Of a stretch of DNA of 64,000 nt, positions 1-10,894 are shown one piece after another. The translations under genes were made by a program, and so were the position numbers. Numbering within the stretch: the stretch's first letter is position 1; each line of letters starts with the position of its first letter. Origin of the DNA: Holacanthus passer (lineage: Eukaryota > Chordata > Actinopteri > Pomacanthidae); the NCBI GenBank assembly GCA_025331565.1, contig JAFREQ010000151.1, positions 62,001 to 126,000 of the forward strand, in the 5' to 3' direction. The notes under the pieces are model-generated. The model was given only the letters and a program-made list of their open reading frames with translations. It searched no databases and had not been told where the DNA came from.

Positions 1-3000
1 CAGGGAACTACTGAATCTGCTTAAGCTAGTTTGCAATTTAAAGAATGCAAGTACAAAACCTGTGCAAAGGCAGGCAAAACCTTGTTGTTTTACTATCATA
101 TACTGCACACATGGTTTGCCTTTGACAATATATTGGAGGTTATTAGAGAGTTGCCATACAAGCACATCTGTTTCTTGCCTATGATAACTACCTGGGGTTT
201 ACAGTGATGAGCATCATGCTGCTGTCAGGGGAAAAAGAAAAACTGGCAGACATGTCTGCACAAATATCTTTAGGCTGGGATAAATGTACAGTCAGAGTCA
301 GCATAGAAGAAGGTATTAAGTTGGCTTTTAGATTCATAGGCTCAAATCTGCCACTGAAGAAATAGTTAATTCTACTTATTTTTGAGAAAGACCACTTTCT
401 TTGACCAGACATTGAAACAGAACATTTTAAAGATTTTTCAACATCTGCTTGTTCTAGCTTCTTAAACGTGAGGATTTGCTCTGAGCATTTTTCACAATTT
501 TTTTGACATTTTATCGACTAAAGATTAATCGGAAAAATAATCAGCAGATTAATCGATCATGAAATGAATCATGAGTTGACATATATACCTTAATTACAAG
601 GTTTGAATTTAAATTAACTTTCAAATCTCATGTAAAAAAAAAAATGCAAATCAAATTTTGCACAGCTTATTTTCTTACAGACAAAAAACAAATACAGTCC
701 ACTGAGGATTAATTTTAACATTTTAAGCTGATGTGTCGTAGTTTATTCTAGTCTTTGGTAGTTGAACCTGTGTAAACACTGCAGTGATACACCTAACATT
801 CTTATCTTGGGGTGTGTTCAAGAGCAATGGTTCACAAATATGTTTTCTGTTTGGTATGAGTCACTACTAAGGTTTGGAAATGACTCAATGCAACTCTTCA
901 TTGTAGAAACATCAAAAGCTGCCACCAAGTAAAAGAGACTCTCTGAAGCGTATCGACTCGATCTTTACAGTAGCTGCAAGCATTATTTATCCATATTTAG
1001 TCTTATCTGTCAGGGACTCCCTGTACCTCGTAAAGCTCGGTTTTGGATGGTGAGCCAATTAAAAACAGGTGTGTCAATATTGACAAAACATAAATCACGA
1101 GTCAAAGCTGGTATAACGACAGAACTTGACAGGCAGCTTATGATCAGTTAGAGATATGAACGTTTAACAGACATGAAGCACCAGATAAAAGCAGAGCAGC
1201 TTTTACTCACAAACTGACAAACACAAAGACAGAAAAGGTTAAAAAATTTGTGAATGAGCCCTAATATGTGGACAACAACAACCTGTGTCTGATCATCTAC
1301 TGATAATAGAGACTGACGCTGTGAAGAGTAAAGTGACGGTTCAAGCTTTTTAAAACAGATGAGCTTGAGTATCAGATGAACTAAGTACTGATAGTACGTA
1401 TGAACCAGTTCACAATCAGAAAATAAGTCTGCATCCACATAAAATGACACAGCTCATTTTCACGATATCAGTACAGTCAGTCTCTGTTAGAGCAAGGCTT
1501 GTCAAACAACATAATAAGCTTTGTCGGCACAACAAAGGAACTCGCTTCCATCCGCCTTTGGCACACCTGCTGACTATGAAAGAGCCGGTCTGGAGAAGGT
1601 CTGCAACTCACAATTCTTATTATAAATAGCGAAATAACAACACCAAAAAACACCAGAAGTAAGAAATGTAAAAGACGGCTGCTAATACACAACTGTTGAG
1701 AAATGGTGTGTTTTATGGGGAAAATAATTGCCAACGCTTGCACTTTTATGGCTCTAAAGGATAAGATCAGACAGATACATTTCTCTAAAAAAAAAAAAAA
1801 AAAGGAAAAAAAAGCCGTAAATGTACTATGACACTTCATATATCTCTGATATTTAGTTGGCTGTGAAATGCATATTAACAAATTAGCAGATGGTTCACAT
1901 AACACACGTATTTTTTTACATTCTTATGGTAATATGTGTTGACTGAAGAAGAGAAAGTTATTTAGGCATCGTAAATGATTGCAAAATAATGCCTTCAACC
2001 AGACTGTTCAACATACTCATGCACATATAAGTATTGGTACGGTATAATGTTTTAGACTAATTACCAAAGCATACTGTATTGAAAGAAAGACACTGTCTGC
2101 TGTCTGCAATGCTATATTCAGTCTCTGCAACCTGTATGCAAAGGCATGTTTCTCTGCAGGTTGTTGGAAAGAGAGAAAGCTGTGGGGATTAGACACAGAC
2201 GACAGGTGTAAAGTATACTGGAAGTGTGTGTTTTCCTTCTGCAGTGAACCAATGCTGGCAGCTGTCCAAAAGTCAAATTTATACCAGCACCGACCTGCAG
2301 GCTGAAATTCCACCTGGGGAGGCACGAGGACCTGATGAAAGTCCTGATTAATATCACTGTGCTGTACAGCCATCTCACTGACATCAACCTCGCTGACAGA
2401 TACACAAACAGGCATCAAGCAGGTGAATAGAAACAAGCACATTCTGGCAAAACACACACTCACATCTCCTGTTTTACCACATGACAGTACTCACGCACAC
2501 AGCTGAGCCAGATCAGGTGTTTTCAAAGTCATGACAGCTGCAGCATAAGGCTTTCAAACAGAGGCAAACAGGACTCTGACAACAGGTTGTCACTGCTGAA
2601 AGTGAGATCAAGTACAGCTCATTTGCAGCCACTAGATCTGCCGGGTTGGGTCAACTCAAATTACAACAAACAAATTAAACAGCACCTTCCTTCAATCAGA
2701 AGTGTTCAAGGTTGGTGTTAATTTGTCAGTTGGATGTATCCATTCATTCCTCTGGTTGTTTAAATGTTAGAAAAAAAAAAAAATGCCTCTGCAGTGGTTT
2801 TTATGTGTCACTTCTGGTACGTGTTGGACATTGTGAGATCTTAAAGGTCACTTCTGACTCTGTTGACCTTTTCATACACACTGTGCTCATTTCACTCTGC
2901 TCGTGCTCACACTCAATAGTAAATATGGGTGTAAACGCTTGACAGTTAGGAGAAAACCTGTAAACTTCATCATGGCACTATTAGCTTGGAGGAAAGACAG

Positions 3001-4767
3001 CATGTATGCAGGGAAACGAGAGGGATATTATAATAGACTGGTGACTCAAGGAAAAGGGTCGAGCACAGTTTGAACAGCTGACATGATGCGCGTAGAAGTG
3101 CAAAAGGAAGGGTGACAGAGAGGGTGACAAAGGGAGATAAACAGAGAAGAGGAGACAGAAACAAAGCAGGGACAGTAAAAGAGAGACAAAGCCAGATCGC
3201 AGCATGACAGGACCATGACTGTAAACAAAGCAGACACGCACACACACACTTAGAAAGTCTGCAGGACAGTGGCCGATTCACGACAAGAAAACGGGCCAGC
3301 AAACGGACAGATAGACGGAAACGCACTGACAGAGACGTCATGCGGAGACACACGCATACAGCCATGATGGGGTGCCATGAATTGCTGACAAAAGCCTCCT
3401 CACAGTTAACAGTCCAGCTCTGTCTGCAACTGAACACCACTAAGACTATGTCAACATTGACCCAGCCGTTCCTCGAGTTCAGACAATCTGAACAGCTGAA
3501 AATACATAAACAGTTAGCTTCAGCTCAATAACCATCTGTGCTGATAATTACATTAGAAGTATGTTTACTGCTTTGCCCAGCAACTGTTGTTTTAATCATG
3601 GAACGACTCCACTCAAAACTTTTTAGACTGCATTTGTTGCCAACAGCTGAATAAAAGCCACAATAGTCAAGAATATGGTTGGTATTACAGACATGGGTGC
3701 TGCTTGTGTGAGGCTGACAGGACTGAGTCGAACTTCCTCCATACCCTGAGGGCATTATTGTACTCACAACATGAATCTCCTGCTAAACCAGAACACAGGA
3801 CAGTTCAGTGGTAACACTAGACTGCTGCCACAACAGTGCTCCATTTCTTTACAGCGATGGTTTATGAGATTAATGCAACACAACTCCTGATCAGGCCCTG
3901 TACAGTCTCTACAGCACAGACTCTCAAAGGCAAACACTCCACTGCATCTTCAAATGGGGCATGGGAGGGTTTTTCCAGGGCAGCCACTTTATTTAGAACA
4001 ACCTGGCATTTTTAGAAACTACCTGCAGTTGAAATAACCACTTTTGAGCAGCAAAACTAACAGGAACATAGGAGTGAGTAATTGTACACATAAATAAACC
4101 ATTAGACAGTTCCCTCAGGGTGGGACAAACCAACAAATCCAGTGTAAAAAAAGACTAAGTCTAAGGGGCGATGGAAGAAAGAACGATGCAAATACTGGAC
4201 AAGAAAGGAAGGATAACATGAGGCAATACAACAGAGAGAATGTAGCCTTACTGACACAAAGTGTCAAAAGCTAATGGAGGTGGATCTGTGATCGTAGGGG
4301 GTCAACAAGTGCAGAGCATCTGCTGAGTCACAAGCACCCTCAGTGCCTCACCAGCTCCACTGCTTCTATTCCAGCCACTAATATTCTTACAATAGCAATG
4401 TCCAGCAAGCTGTTTTTCACCCACTGCCTTCTGAAGGCTGACAGAGAGACCTCAGGGGACAGGAGATCAAGAGAATGTGACATTGCACTTGTAGGTCAGA
4501 ATGAAAGGCGTCATCTGCAGTTACAGCAAAGCCAGAGGGCAAACCAGCTGCGGGATGCTGTTATAAGCAAAGCTACAGTTACAACATCTGTTTCAATATT
4601 ACTGCAAAAGAAAGTATTTGTGATGGAATCTGACAAGGAAAATTAATCACCTGCACTGCAGCCTGAACTACAATGCACCATAAATAATAACTTCTAGCCT
4701 ACTTGAAAACTGTCATTAGTTTACATGAGAATAAACAGATTTGGCAGCACAGGCCATCCGTTCTCAC
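1..4767 (-). other. tsc22d1: tsc22d1 intron, part (no coding exon seen)
   Basis: This stretch follows the splice donor of the long tsc22d1 exon on the minus strand, so it is the first part of that gene's intron. I looked for the conserved C-terminal TSC box and leucine zipper (the VVAIDNKIEQAMDLVK-type segment) on the minus strand and did not see it, so those exons lie beyond position 1. It holds A/T-rich intronic DNA, a degenerate interspersed repeat near 468-585, a poly(A) run near 1786-1802 and a purine-rich stretch near 3000-3330. The short open frames here have no recognisable domains and look like chance. Confidence 0.6.
468..585 (-). repeat. degenerate teleost interspersed repeat (ATTAATCG family)
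   Basis: The segment carries the motifs GTGAGGATTTGCT, TTTTGACATTTTAT, GATTAATCGG and AGATTAATCGAT in the order I recall for a very common fish interspersed repeat with paired ATTAATCG boxes. It is truncated and diverged. Other pieces of what looks like the same family lie near 24365-24478, 31590-31700, 33518-33650, 33718-33785 and 60728-60790. The class is uncertain and the limits are approximate. Confidence 0.5.
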
Positions 4768-6839
4768 CTGTCCTCCTCTCCTTCAGCATGCTGAGTCCGG
4801 AGGCCTGCAGCAGCAGCAGCCATGAAGGCGCTGGCCTCCGCCGACATCCCCATGTGGGCCAGTGTTCCAGCAGCACCGCCAGCCTCCGCAGCTCCCTCGC
4901 CACCTGCTGCCATCCCCAGCCTGGGCAGACCCAGCAGACCTTGGTGCTGGAGCAGAATCTTCTGGGCATCCTCCAGCTGGGAGGTTTTTATAGAGCTGCC
5001 TCCTCCAGGAACCTGGGAGAAGGTCGCGCCAGGCGTGAGGAGGGGTTGCAGGACAGCAGTCAGAGGCATGTAGGGGGCCCCATGGGTGTGCGCTACTGGG
5101 ACCGTGGCAGTGGAGGGGGGCTGGACTTGTGGCTGTGGGTGAGGCTGGGGTTGAGCTGGGAGGGCCTGTGGCTGTCCTGCAAAAGTTGCCTGGGCAGGTG
5201 GGGCTACCTGACCTTGGTGGGGCAGCTGCTGAGTTATGCTGACCGGTTGCTGTGCTGTGATTCCTGGAACAGGTGCTATGGAGATTCCCGTTGTAACATG
5301 TGGCAACGGAGGCTGGACTTGGGTCTGGAAGGGAGCAGTGGGCTGGATGAAGTCTGGCTGTCTGACACTTCCCGGGGCCATGACCCCTGCATGGAGCTGA
5401 GGTGCAGGGTAGCCTCCCTGGGGTGGAGCCTGGTGGGGGTCCACCACATAGTGCTGCTGGGATATTACAGAGGGGGGCTGACTTACACCGGCCTGTGGTG
5501 TTGCTGTAGGGAGAGTGAGAGGAGCTGCTGGTTTCTGCAGATGAGCCCCACCAACAACCTCCTGGGGTGAAACATAGGTCAGAGGAGTGGTTTGAGCCAG
5601 TCCCTGTGGTGGGCTCTGCATGGCTTGTGGACTAGTGAAGTCCTGGCTCGGCTGCTGATAGGGCTGCAGCGTGTGAAGTGGCTGTACAGCAGGTATGGCC
5701 TGACTAATCCCAGCATTACCTGCCTCAGTCTCTGCAGCCCCCTCTGCACCTTTAGGTGCCTCAGCTGTAGTTGGATGAGGAATTTCCTTTTCATAATACT
5801 CTGTACATGTCCATCTTCCTTTGCGGAACGGCTCAGAGTTAGTGTCTAATTTGACCACCCTAAAACGAGAGCCAGTAGCTGTCTGAGTTTGGGTGTGCTG
5901 GGTCTGAGTGTTGGGGGCAGCAGCTGACGGGCCTGTTCCTCCTCCAACAGAAGCTACTTGCCCACTCACGCTAGTGTTGTCAAAACCTGCAGGCCCAGGA
6001 GGGGGAACAGCAGCAGCAGCGACAGCAGACACATTAGAAATGTTCACACTGCCTTGGAGATGTAGTTCAGTGGCTGTTCCTGCAACAACAGGGGCTAATG
6101 GTTGGTTTGTCCCACCTGCAGGTTTAGTGTTATCCAACATCGGTGGCCTCTGGGACTGGCTCGGCCCAGCTTTGGAAACCATAGCTGGGCTGGAACTAGC
6201 CAAAGGAGCAATGGGAAGAGATGGCAATGAGGATTCACCTCCTCCCAAGCTATCAGAGTGATGATGGTGAGTCTGGCTGTGTTGCTGAGGGTAATAATGA
6301 GGATGCATGGTCCCATTAACCATAGAGGTGTGCTGCTGAGACCCCTGAGGGATGGAATGAGGGTGAAGAGGCTCATTGGGCGACACAAGTCCAGGTGTGT
6401 CGACCCCATGGAGGCTGTTCAACGTCTCATCAGAGGAGCTTCTCTCCGGCACACCTGTATCCGTGGCTCTGGACACGGAAACATCCAGCATATCAGAGGA
6501 GGAGAGGTCTTCTGTGTGGGACTCATCCATGTCATCATAGCTCTCAGTGTCATCTGCTAAACTGTTGTTGCCACTCACATTGATCTGAGCTGAGGTGACA
6601 CTCGTTATCTGGAAGCCACTCTTCTTCTTCACCTGAGCTCCAGCCACTTGGGACTGAGGCTGGTGGTGGAGTCCGGGAGAGGAGGATCCAGCCTGGGTCG
6701 GATTGTCATCAGCCGTGTTGACTCCACCGCCGCCGGCTGCGGAGGAGGCAGACGCACCGCTGCTGCCTCTCCTGTAGTGGAACGACGTCTTCCTGCTCCC
6801 GGTCCCAGGTGGATCTCCAGAAAAGTCCTGGTGGTGCAT
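4768..6839 (-). CDS. tsc22d1: TSC22 domain family protein 1, long-isoform first coding exon (partial gene)
   Basis: This is one long exon coding for 690 residues plus two bases of the next codon. The start ATG at 6839-6837 has A at -3. Seen: a KKKSGFQITSV box at residues 71-81; an acidic Ser/Asp segment (about 97-140, DDTESYDDMDESHTEDLSS) followed by ERSSSDETLN; a His-rich stretch; RFRVVKLD at 325-332 followed by GRWTC at 341-345; then a long Pro/Gln-rich region and an Ala-rich end. These blocks match TSC22D1 better than TSC22D2 or TSC22D4. RFRVV fits the RFx(V/I) docking motif bound by conserved C-terminal domains of WNK/SPAK/OSR1 kinases, and long TSC22D proteins are known partners of WNK and NRBP1 in cell-volume and growth control. 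The exon ends at a good donor (AG|GTGAGA); the TSC box and zipper exons are outside the window. The fish exon is clearly shorter than the roughly 1000-residue human one, mostly in the Q/P-rich part. Confidence 0.93.
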
Positions 6840-7640
6840 CTTAAACGTCGGAGTTTATTAAAGGGCCAAGAAGTGGCTGTTTGCGCTACCTGCTAGCTAA
6901 CAGATGCTAGCTAGCTGGGTCAGCTGCAGTACCGCGATACTAACGAGCCATAAGTGAGAAGTCAGAAGATTTATGTCCTTTAAAAAATCAAGTTCAGACG
7001 CTAGCTTATAATCTTATCTTCCGAACGCAACTATTAATCCAACTTCATGAAGATAAAAACCACTGGATTTAATGAAGCAAATAAAATAAACAAAGCGAAA
7101 TTCAGCGAGCCGTTCGTTAGCTTAAAGCTGTGTTGGGTCAGTAGCGATTAGCCGCACTCTTCTACAACTTGGTGCACATATTAACTATTGATTGCAAGTA
7201 TTTTCCCGGATTTTAGTGTCACAGTTTAGCACTCAGACTTCAGGTGGTCTTCAAAGTGAAGGTGGACGCTTCCTAGCTGGCCGGTGTGTGTCGCAGGAAA
7301 TCGGTCGTCGCATCCATTCCTTCCCCGGACGTCGAGTATCGTTTTTTCCCGGAACAAAAACGAGGCCAGCCGAAGAATAAAGTCCGTCTGTCGTCACTAG
7401 ACAATTGTGTCTGAGTAATATCCGTCTTTGTAGTGATAAAAAGTGCTCGTTAAGTCCATCTCGGTGTGTCTAACCGAGTCCGTGTTTGCTGTATCATTGC
7501 CAGTGAGCAGCAGCAGCTAACGGGCTTCTTCTTCTTCTGCTCATCCTGCTTCGTACCCCTTTTCTTCTTCTTCGTATTTTTCGGCGGGTGCCCTCCAGCT
7601 TATTGGCGCATTACCGCCACCTTCTGCTCCGGAATGTAGC
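6840..7640 (-). promoter_or_regulatory. tsc22d1: tsc22d1 5' UTR and promoter region
   Basis: The region directly upstream of the tsc22d1 start is richer in CpG than its surroundings (for example around 7270-7370 and 7400-7560) and has no open frame that resembles a protein. It contains a cluster of GCTAGC/AGCTAGC palindromes at 6890-6915. I see no convincing TATA box, so the exact start of transcription cannot be placed. The outer end (7520-7640) looks like an interspersed repeat, so the promoter proper is probably at about 6900-7500. Confidence 0.5.
7520..7640 (+). repeat. CTT-rich interspersed repeat fragment beside the tsc22d1 promoter
   Basis: Two CTTCTTCTT tracts are followed by CGGCGGGTGCCCTCCAGC, TTATTGGCGCATTACCGCC and ACCTTCTG. 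I recall the motif GCATTACCGCCACCT with a leading CTT repeat as a recurrent element in fish genomes. The class is not known to me. It supplies an inverted CCAAT box (TTATTGGCG, about 7590-7598). Confidence 0.4.
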
Positions 7641-8808
7641 TACAAAATTCAATCTAAAAATCCAGTTATTCAAGTACATCGAGTTAACTTTTAAAGAAAG
7701 ATATATTTGCCCCTATACACATGCATTATAAACTTAAGTAAGACTAACAGTATACTGCATTTTAAGAAAGGTTCAGCCTCTATTTTCTGTATTCAAATCA
7801 CCTTTTGACTGGCAGGATATCAATTGCACACAGCATGTCATGCAAAACAAGTCCTGACAAAAGTTAAAGTATAGTTAAGTCTTCTCATATAGGAGCGGCT
7901 TGTTCTGCCTATTGGGTAAAATTCAGCCAGAGGCGAGAGGCTCTACACAAATTACTATACAAATCCTCCTATACAGATCTTACACATCAACAACCAATCA
8001 GATTTTGATCTATGTGTTTTTGTGACTGCCTTCTGGTGACAGATACTTATGTTAGATATATGAAAGCAGGTATGAAGATCAAAAGGTTTGGACATGCCTG
8101 AGCCCTTCCAACATGCCAGTGTCATGGCTGTTCATAAACACATCACATGCACCTGTAGGGGAGGGCGGGCGATGGGAAAGTTCCACTCTGAAGTCTGATT
8201 CCAAAGGTTACGTAATGCTGAAACCGCAGAAAGTAAACAGAGACGTGAGCCATGCTTTCTGTAAATGTTCAACCTGTCCGTCAAGATTGTTCCTGGACAG
8301 CCACAGCTTCTGTTGATAAGTTTAGACAGTGTTTACAGGAGAGTTATGTCAACTTCTACCTACATTTTAAATGAATTCAAATGTATTCAAAGTGGATGGT
8401 GATTTAATTCTACATGGAAAAAGAACCTACATAATATTACAGTAAAAATATAACAATCAAAACAAAAGGCATCTGTTTCTTGTGTCTGTAAGGTTCATAG
8501 AAGTAGTTGTTGAAGCTTGTACTGTATGGTGACATGTCTGAAGCCAGAAAAACACAGAAGAAAATTCTTTAAATGTTTGCCTTTCATTGAAAATAGTACA
8601 GACATCTTCAATGATTAACCATGATTAAATTTATGACTGTGGACACATCTTGTTGTCTGGTTCAGCTCTCAGTTGTGACATTATTTAGTTTTTCTCTGAG
8701 CAATGTCTGATACATGAACACGAGCGGAAGCCTTATTATGGAAGCAGAGATGTGACATTTAAGACCCACAGTAATGGAGTCATTTGTCAAAACGAAAAAA
8801 AAAACATG
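7641..8808. other. intergenic, nothing recognised
   Basis: The sequence is A/T-rich with only short frames and no domain, RNA gene or clear transposon signal. It separates the tsc22d1 5' end from the tRNA cluster. Confidence 0.5.
8796..8804 (-). terminator. Pol III T-run terminator of tRNA-Met copy 1
   Basis: A continuous A run on the plus strand, a few bases beyond the 3' end of the tRNA gene, reads as a T run on the transcribed strand, the standard RNA polymerase III stop signal. Confidence 0.75.
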
Positions 8809-8881
8809 TGCCCCGTGTGAGGCTCGAACTCACGACCTTCAGATTATGAGACTGACGCGCTGCCTACTGCGCCAACGAGGC
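8809..8881 (-). tRNA. tRNA-Met (CAT), elongator type, copy 1
   Basis: Read on the minus strand, the 73-nt cloverleaf starts GCCTCGTTGGCGCAG and ends CGGGGCA. It has a 7-bp acceptor stem, an anticodon arm with loop CTCATAA (anticodon CAT), and the B box GAGTTCGAGCC within GGTTCGANNC-type sequence. It has the sequence of an elongator tRNA-Met, not an initiator. A run of A on the plus strand at 8797-8804 gives a T-run Pol III terminator just past its 3' end. The 73 nt are identical to the copy at 10329-10401. Confidence 0.96.
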
Positions 8882-9234
8882 CTGCAAGAGCTCCTGTATG
8901 GACGATTCTATGAGGAAATGCTCTTGTGTTGTTTGCAGTGTTTTATTTATTGCTTCAACTTCAGTTCTCTTTAACGTCGGTGCGTCTACATGGTACACTT
9001 GATTCAGGAAAGCTCAGCTAGGACTACTCACGAGTGAAGGGGAGGACAGAGAGAGGAAGGTGCAGCATGTTTGCAGAACATATTGTAAGTAAAACAAACA
9101 TTACATACACACATGTATGCTGCATAAAGTAAACACACTCACACAGGCCAACATCTTGCATGCAACAAAAACAGAAATCCACATTAAAGCACATGCATTT
9201 GTTCTGCAGAAGTACACGTGCGTCACACTTGGAG

Positions 9235-9246
9235 GCACCGGAAGTC
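9235..9246 (+). promoter_or_regulatory. ETS-type site GCACCGGAAGTC upstream of tRNA-Asp
   Basis: The 12-mer GCACCGGAAGTC contains the CCGGAAGT core bound by GABPA/ELK-type ETS factors. It lies about 55 nt upstream of the tRNA-Asp gene. The identical 12-mer recurs at 10415-10426, upstream of tRNA-Met copy 2. A role in tRNA expression is inference. Confidence 0.4.
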
Positions 9247-9300
9247 ACGATTGTCGTGCTTGAACATTGAAAAAGAGATTAGTGAACCAGACTCAACATC

Positions 9301-9372
9301 TCCTCGTTAGTATAGTGGTGAGTATCCCCGCCTGTCACGCGGGAGACCGGGGTTCGATTCCCCGACGGGGAG
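9301..9372 (+). tRNA. tRNA-Asp (GTC)
   Basis: A 72-nt cloverleaf begins TCCTCGTTAGTATAGTGG and ends CGACGGGGAG. The anticodon loop CTGTCAC gives anticodon GTC, and the T arm holds GGTTCGATTCC (B box). The sequence matches the vertebrate tRNA-Asp consensus as I know it, with no mismatch seen in the stems. Confidence 0.97.
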
Positions 9373-9380
9373 TGCACGTA

Positions 9381-9394
9381 CTTTTTTTTTTTTT
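9381..9394 (+). terminator. Pol III T-run terminator of tRNA-Asp
   Basis: A run of about 14 T lies 8 nt after the tRNA 3' end, a strong RNA polymerase III terminator. Confidence 0.85.
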
Positions 9395-9652
9395 TCCTCC
9401 TCATACTAAATTAAGTTGTTTTTCATAACCTATATACAACATCCCTCTAAAGACTGAAGCGAAAACATGTCATGAACCGTAAGAAAATCTGTTTATACAT
9501 GATACACATCCTTATTTTATATTATTAGACTCATATTATTAGGAAAATTGATCAATCCATAATGTCTCGTCAATTAATATTTATAAAATTTGTGTGATAA
9601 AAACAGACATAAATAAAATTTATCAGTTGGCTCACGAAGGGAAAAAGCGTGT

Positions 9653-9723
9653 TGCATTGGCCGGGAATCGAACCCGGGCCTCCCGCGTGGCAGGCGAGAA
9701 TTCTACCACTGAACCACCAATGC
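9653..9723 (-). tRNA. tRNA-Gly (GCC)
   Basis: On the minus strand, a 71-nt cloverleaf starts GCATTGGTGGTTCAGTGG and ends CGGCCAATGCA. The anticodon loop reads CTGCCAC (anticodon GCC) and the T arm has GGTTCGATTCC. Its length and stems match vertebrate tRNA-Gly(GCC). A short T run (TTTTT, plus-strand A's at 9642-9646) just downstream can end transcription. Confidence 0.97.
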
Positions 9724-9878
9724 TCACATGAAGGGGCAAGCTGCATACAGGCTTACGTGGGTTCATGTTACACACGTGAACATCTGTGCTCTCTGATCAA
9801 ACTCATGTTAATCAAAAAGCAATAAGTAGTTGCCACCAGTCTGCAGTTTATTTCAGTTGCTACACTTTAGCTTTTACT

Positions 9879-9964
9879 CCTTGGTGCAACCTTGAAAGAA
9901 CCTTCTGACAATATAAAATAAAGGGTAATAGCTGCAGTGTGATCACGCAATTTTTAACACCAAC
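9879..9964. repeat. duplicated spacer segment of the tRNA cluster, copy A
   Basis: This segment shares the ordered blocks GGTGCA(A/G)CCTTGAA, TGACA(A/G)TATAAAA and AATAAAGGGTAAT(A/G)GCTG with 10799-10894. The copies differ by several substitutions and small indels, so the duplication is old. Together with the two identical tRNA-Met genes it indicates that a unit of the cluster was duplicated. Confidence 0.7.
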
Positions 9965-10030
9965 AATAAAAGTTATTGCTGCTGTCTGTACTTATGAATG
10001 TAAAACAAGATGACTACAGAAAAAGTTATG

Positions 10031-10103
10031 CGCCCAACGTGGGGCTCGAACCCACGACCCTGAGATTAAGAGTCTCATGCTCTACCGACTGAGCTAGCCG
10101 GGC
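10031..10103 (-). tRNA. tRNA-Lys (CTT)
   Basis: On the minus strand, a 73-nt cloverleaf begins GCCCGGCTAGCTCAGTCGG and ends ACGTTGGGCG. The anticodon loop CTCTTAA gives anticodon CTT, and the T arm has GGTTCGAGCCC. All stems pair, and it matches vertebrate tRNA-Lys(CTT). The best T run is weak (plus-strand AAAAA near 10019-10024), a few bases beyond the gene end. Confidence 0.97.
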
Positions 10104-10328
10104 CTTGTGCATGGAGAAAAAACTACTATTTTTAAAACACAACACAGTTATAGAACAAAGTTTACTGTGCTTAAAATCATTCTTCATTTTTTTGATTACA
10201 AAGCAGCATTATTGCATTTTCCCCAGAAACCACTGCTTCATGAGTTTGTCTTCCTATCATCTTCCTGCAGTTTGAAGAGTGATTGCTCATAATTCATTGT
10301 AAAAGATTTGGTCAAACAAAAAAACATG

Positions 10329-10401
10329 TGCCCCGTGTGAGGCTCGAACTCACGACCTTCAGATTATGAGACTGACGCGCTGCCTACTGCGCCAACGAGG
10401 C
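10329..10401 (-). tRNA. tRNA-Met (CAT), elongator type, copy 2
   Basis: This 73-nt gene is identical to the copy at 8809-8881. It also shares the downstream AAAACATG flank, while the upstream flanks differ. An A run at 10318-10324 on the plus strand provides the T-run terminator. The identity suggests recent duplication or gene conversion, and both copies look functional. Confidence 0.96.
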
Positions 10402-10414
10402 TCTGAACACTCCC

Positions 10415-10426
10415 GCACCGGAAGTC
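10415..10426. promoter_or_regulatory. ETS-type site GCACCGGAAGTC upstream of tRNA-Met copy 2
   Basis: This is an exact second copy of the 12-mer at 9235-9246, here about 14 nt upstream of the tRNA 5' end and in opposite orientation relative to transcription. A further CCGGAAGTG lies at 10496-10504. Confidence 0.4.
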
Positions 10427-10798
10427 TTTATATAGCCACTATAAGTAGCACCAACCATTGATAGTTGTTATATCAGCAACTCCAACAAAACAGACCCGGA
10501 AGTGAACACAACATCAATTTATAGCCCCATATGTCCTTATATTGTCCTGGATTTGATTATGCAAACGTGCACAAATCAGCTAGTTTGCACACACCTTTGC
10601 ATATAAATAACAAAAGATATATGATAAATAAGCTTTGCTGTATCAGGTTGACAATAACTCACCTTCCGGCTGCTGAAACTCATCTGAACACATTTTGATG
10701 CAACAGTCCTGCACCAAGCAAGTCTCAAATGTCAATGTCAGGAGCTGGTACATTTTTTTCTGTGGGTCCTGTTCCTGCAAATTTGCATATAATTATAA

Positions 10799-10894
10799 CC
10801 CTCGGTGCAGCCTTGAAGCATTACCTTTCATGACAGTATAAAAATAAAGGGTAATGGCTGCAGTGTGGCCATGCAATTCATCTTTAAAACACCA
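10799..10894. repeat. duplicated spacer segment of the tRNA cluster, copy B
   Basis: This is the partner of the segment at 9879-9964 (same blocks, same orientation, about 920 bp apart). Copy A is followed by tRNA-Lys and tRNA-Met; copy B has no recognisable tRNA after it. Confidence 0.7.

Noticed and set aside
4725..5570. 281-codon plus-strand open frame opposite tsc22d1
   Set aside because: It mirrors the Pro/Gln/Ala-rich tsc22d1 coding exon on the other strand and shows only the Gly/Trp/Leu bias expected from an antisense reading. No start context, splice signals or domain.
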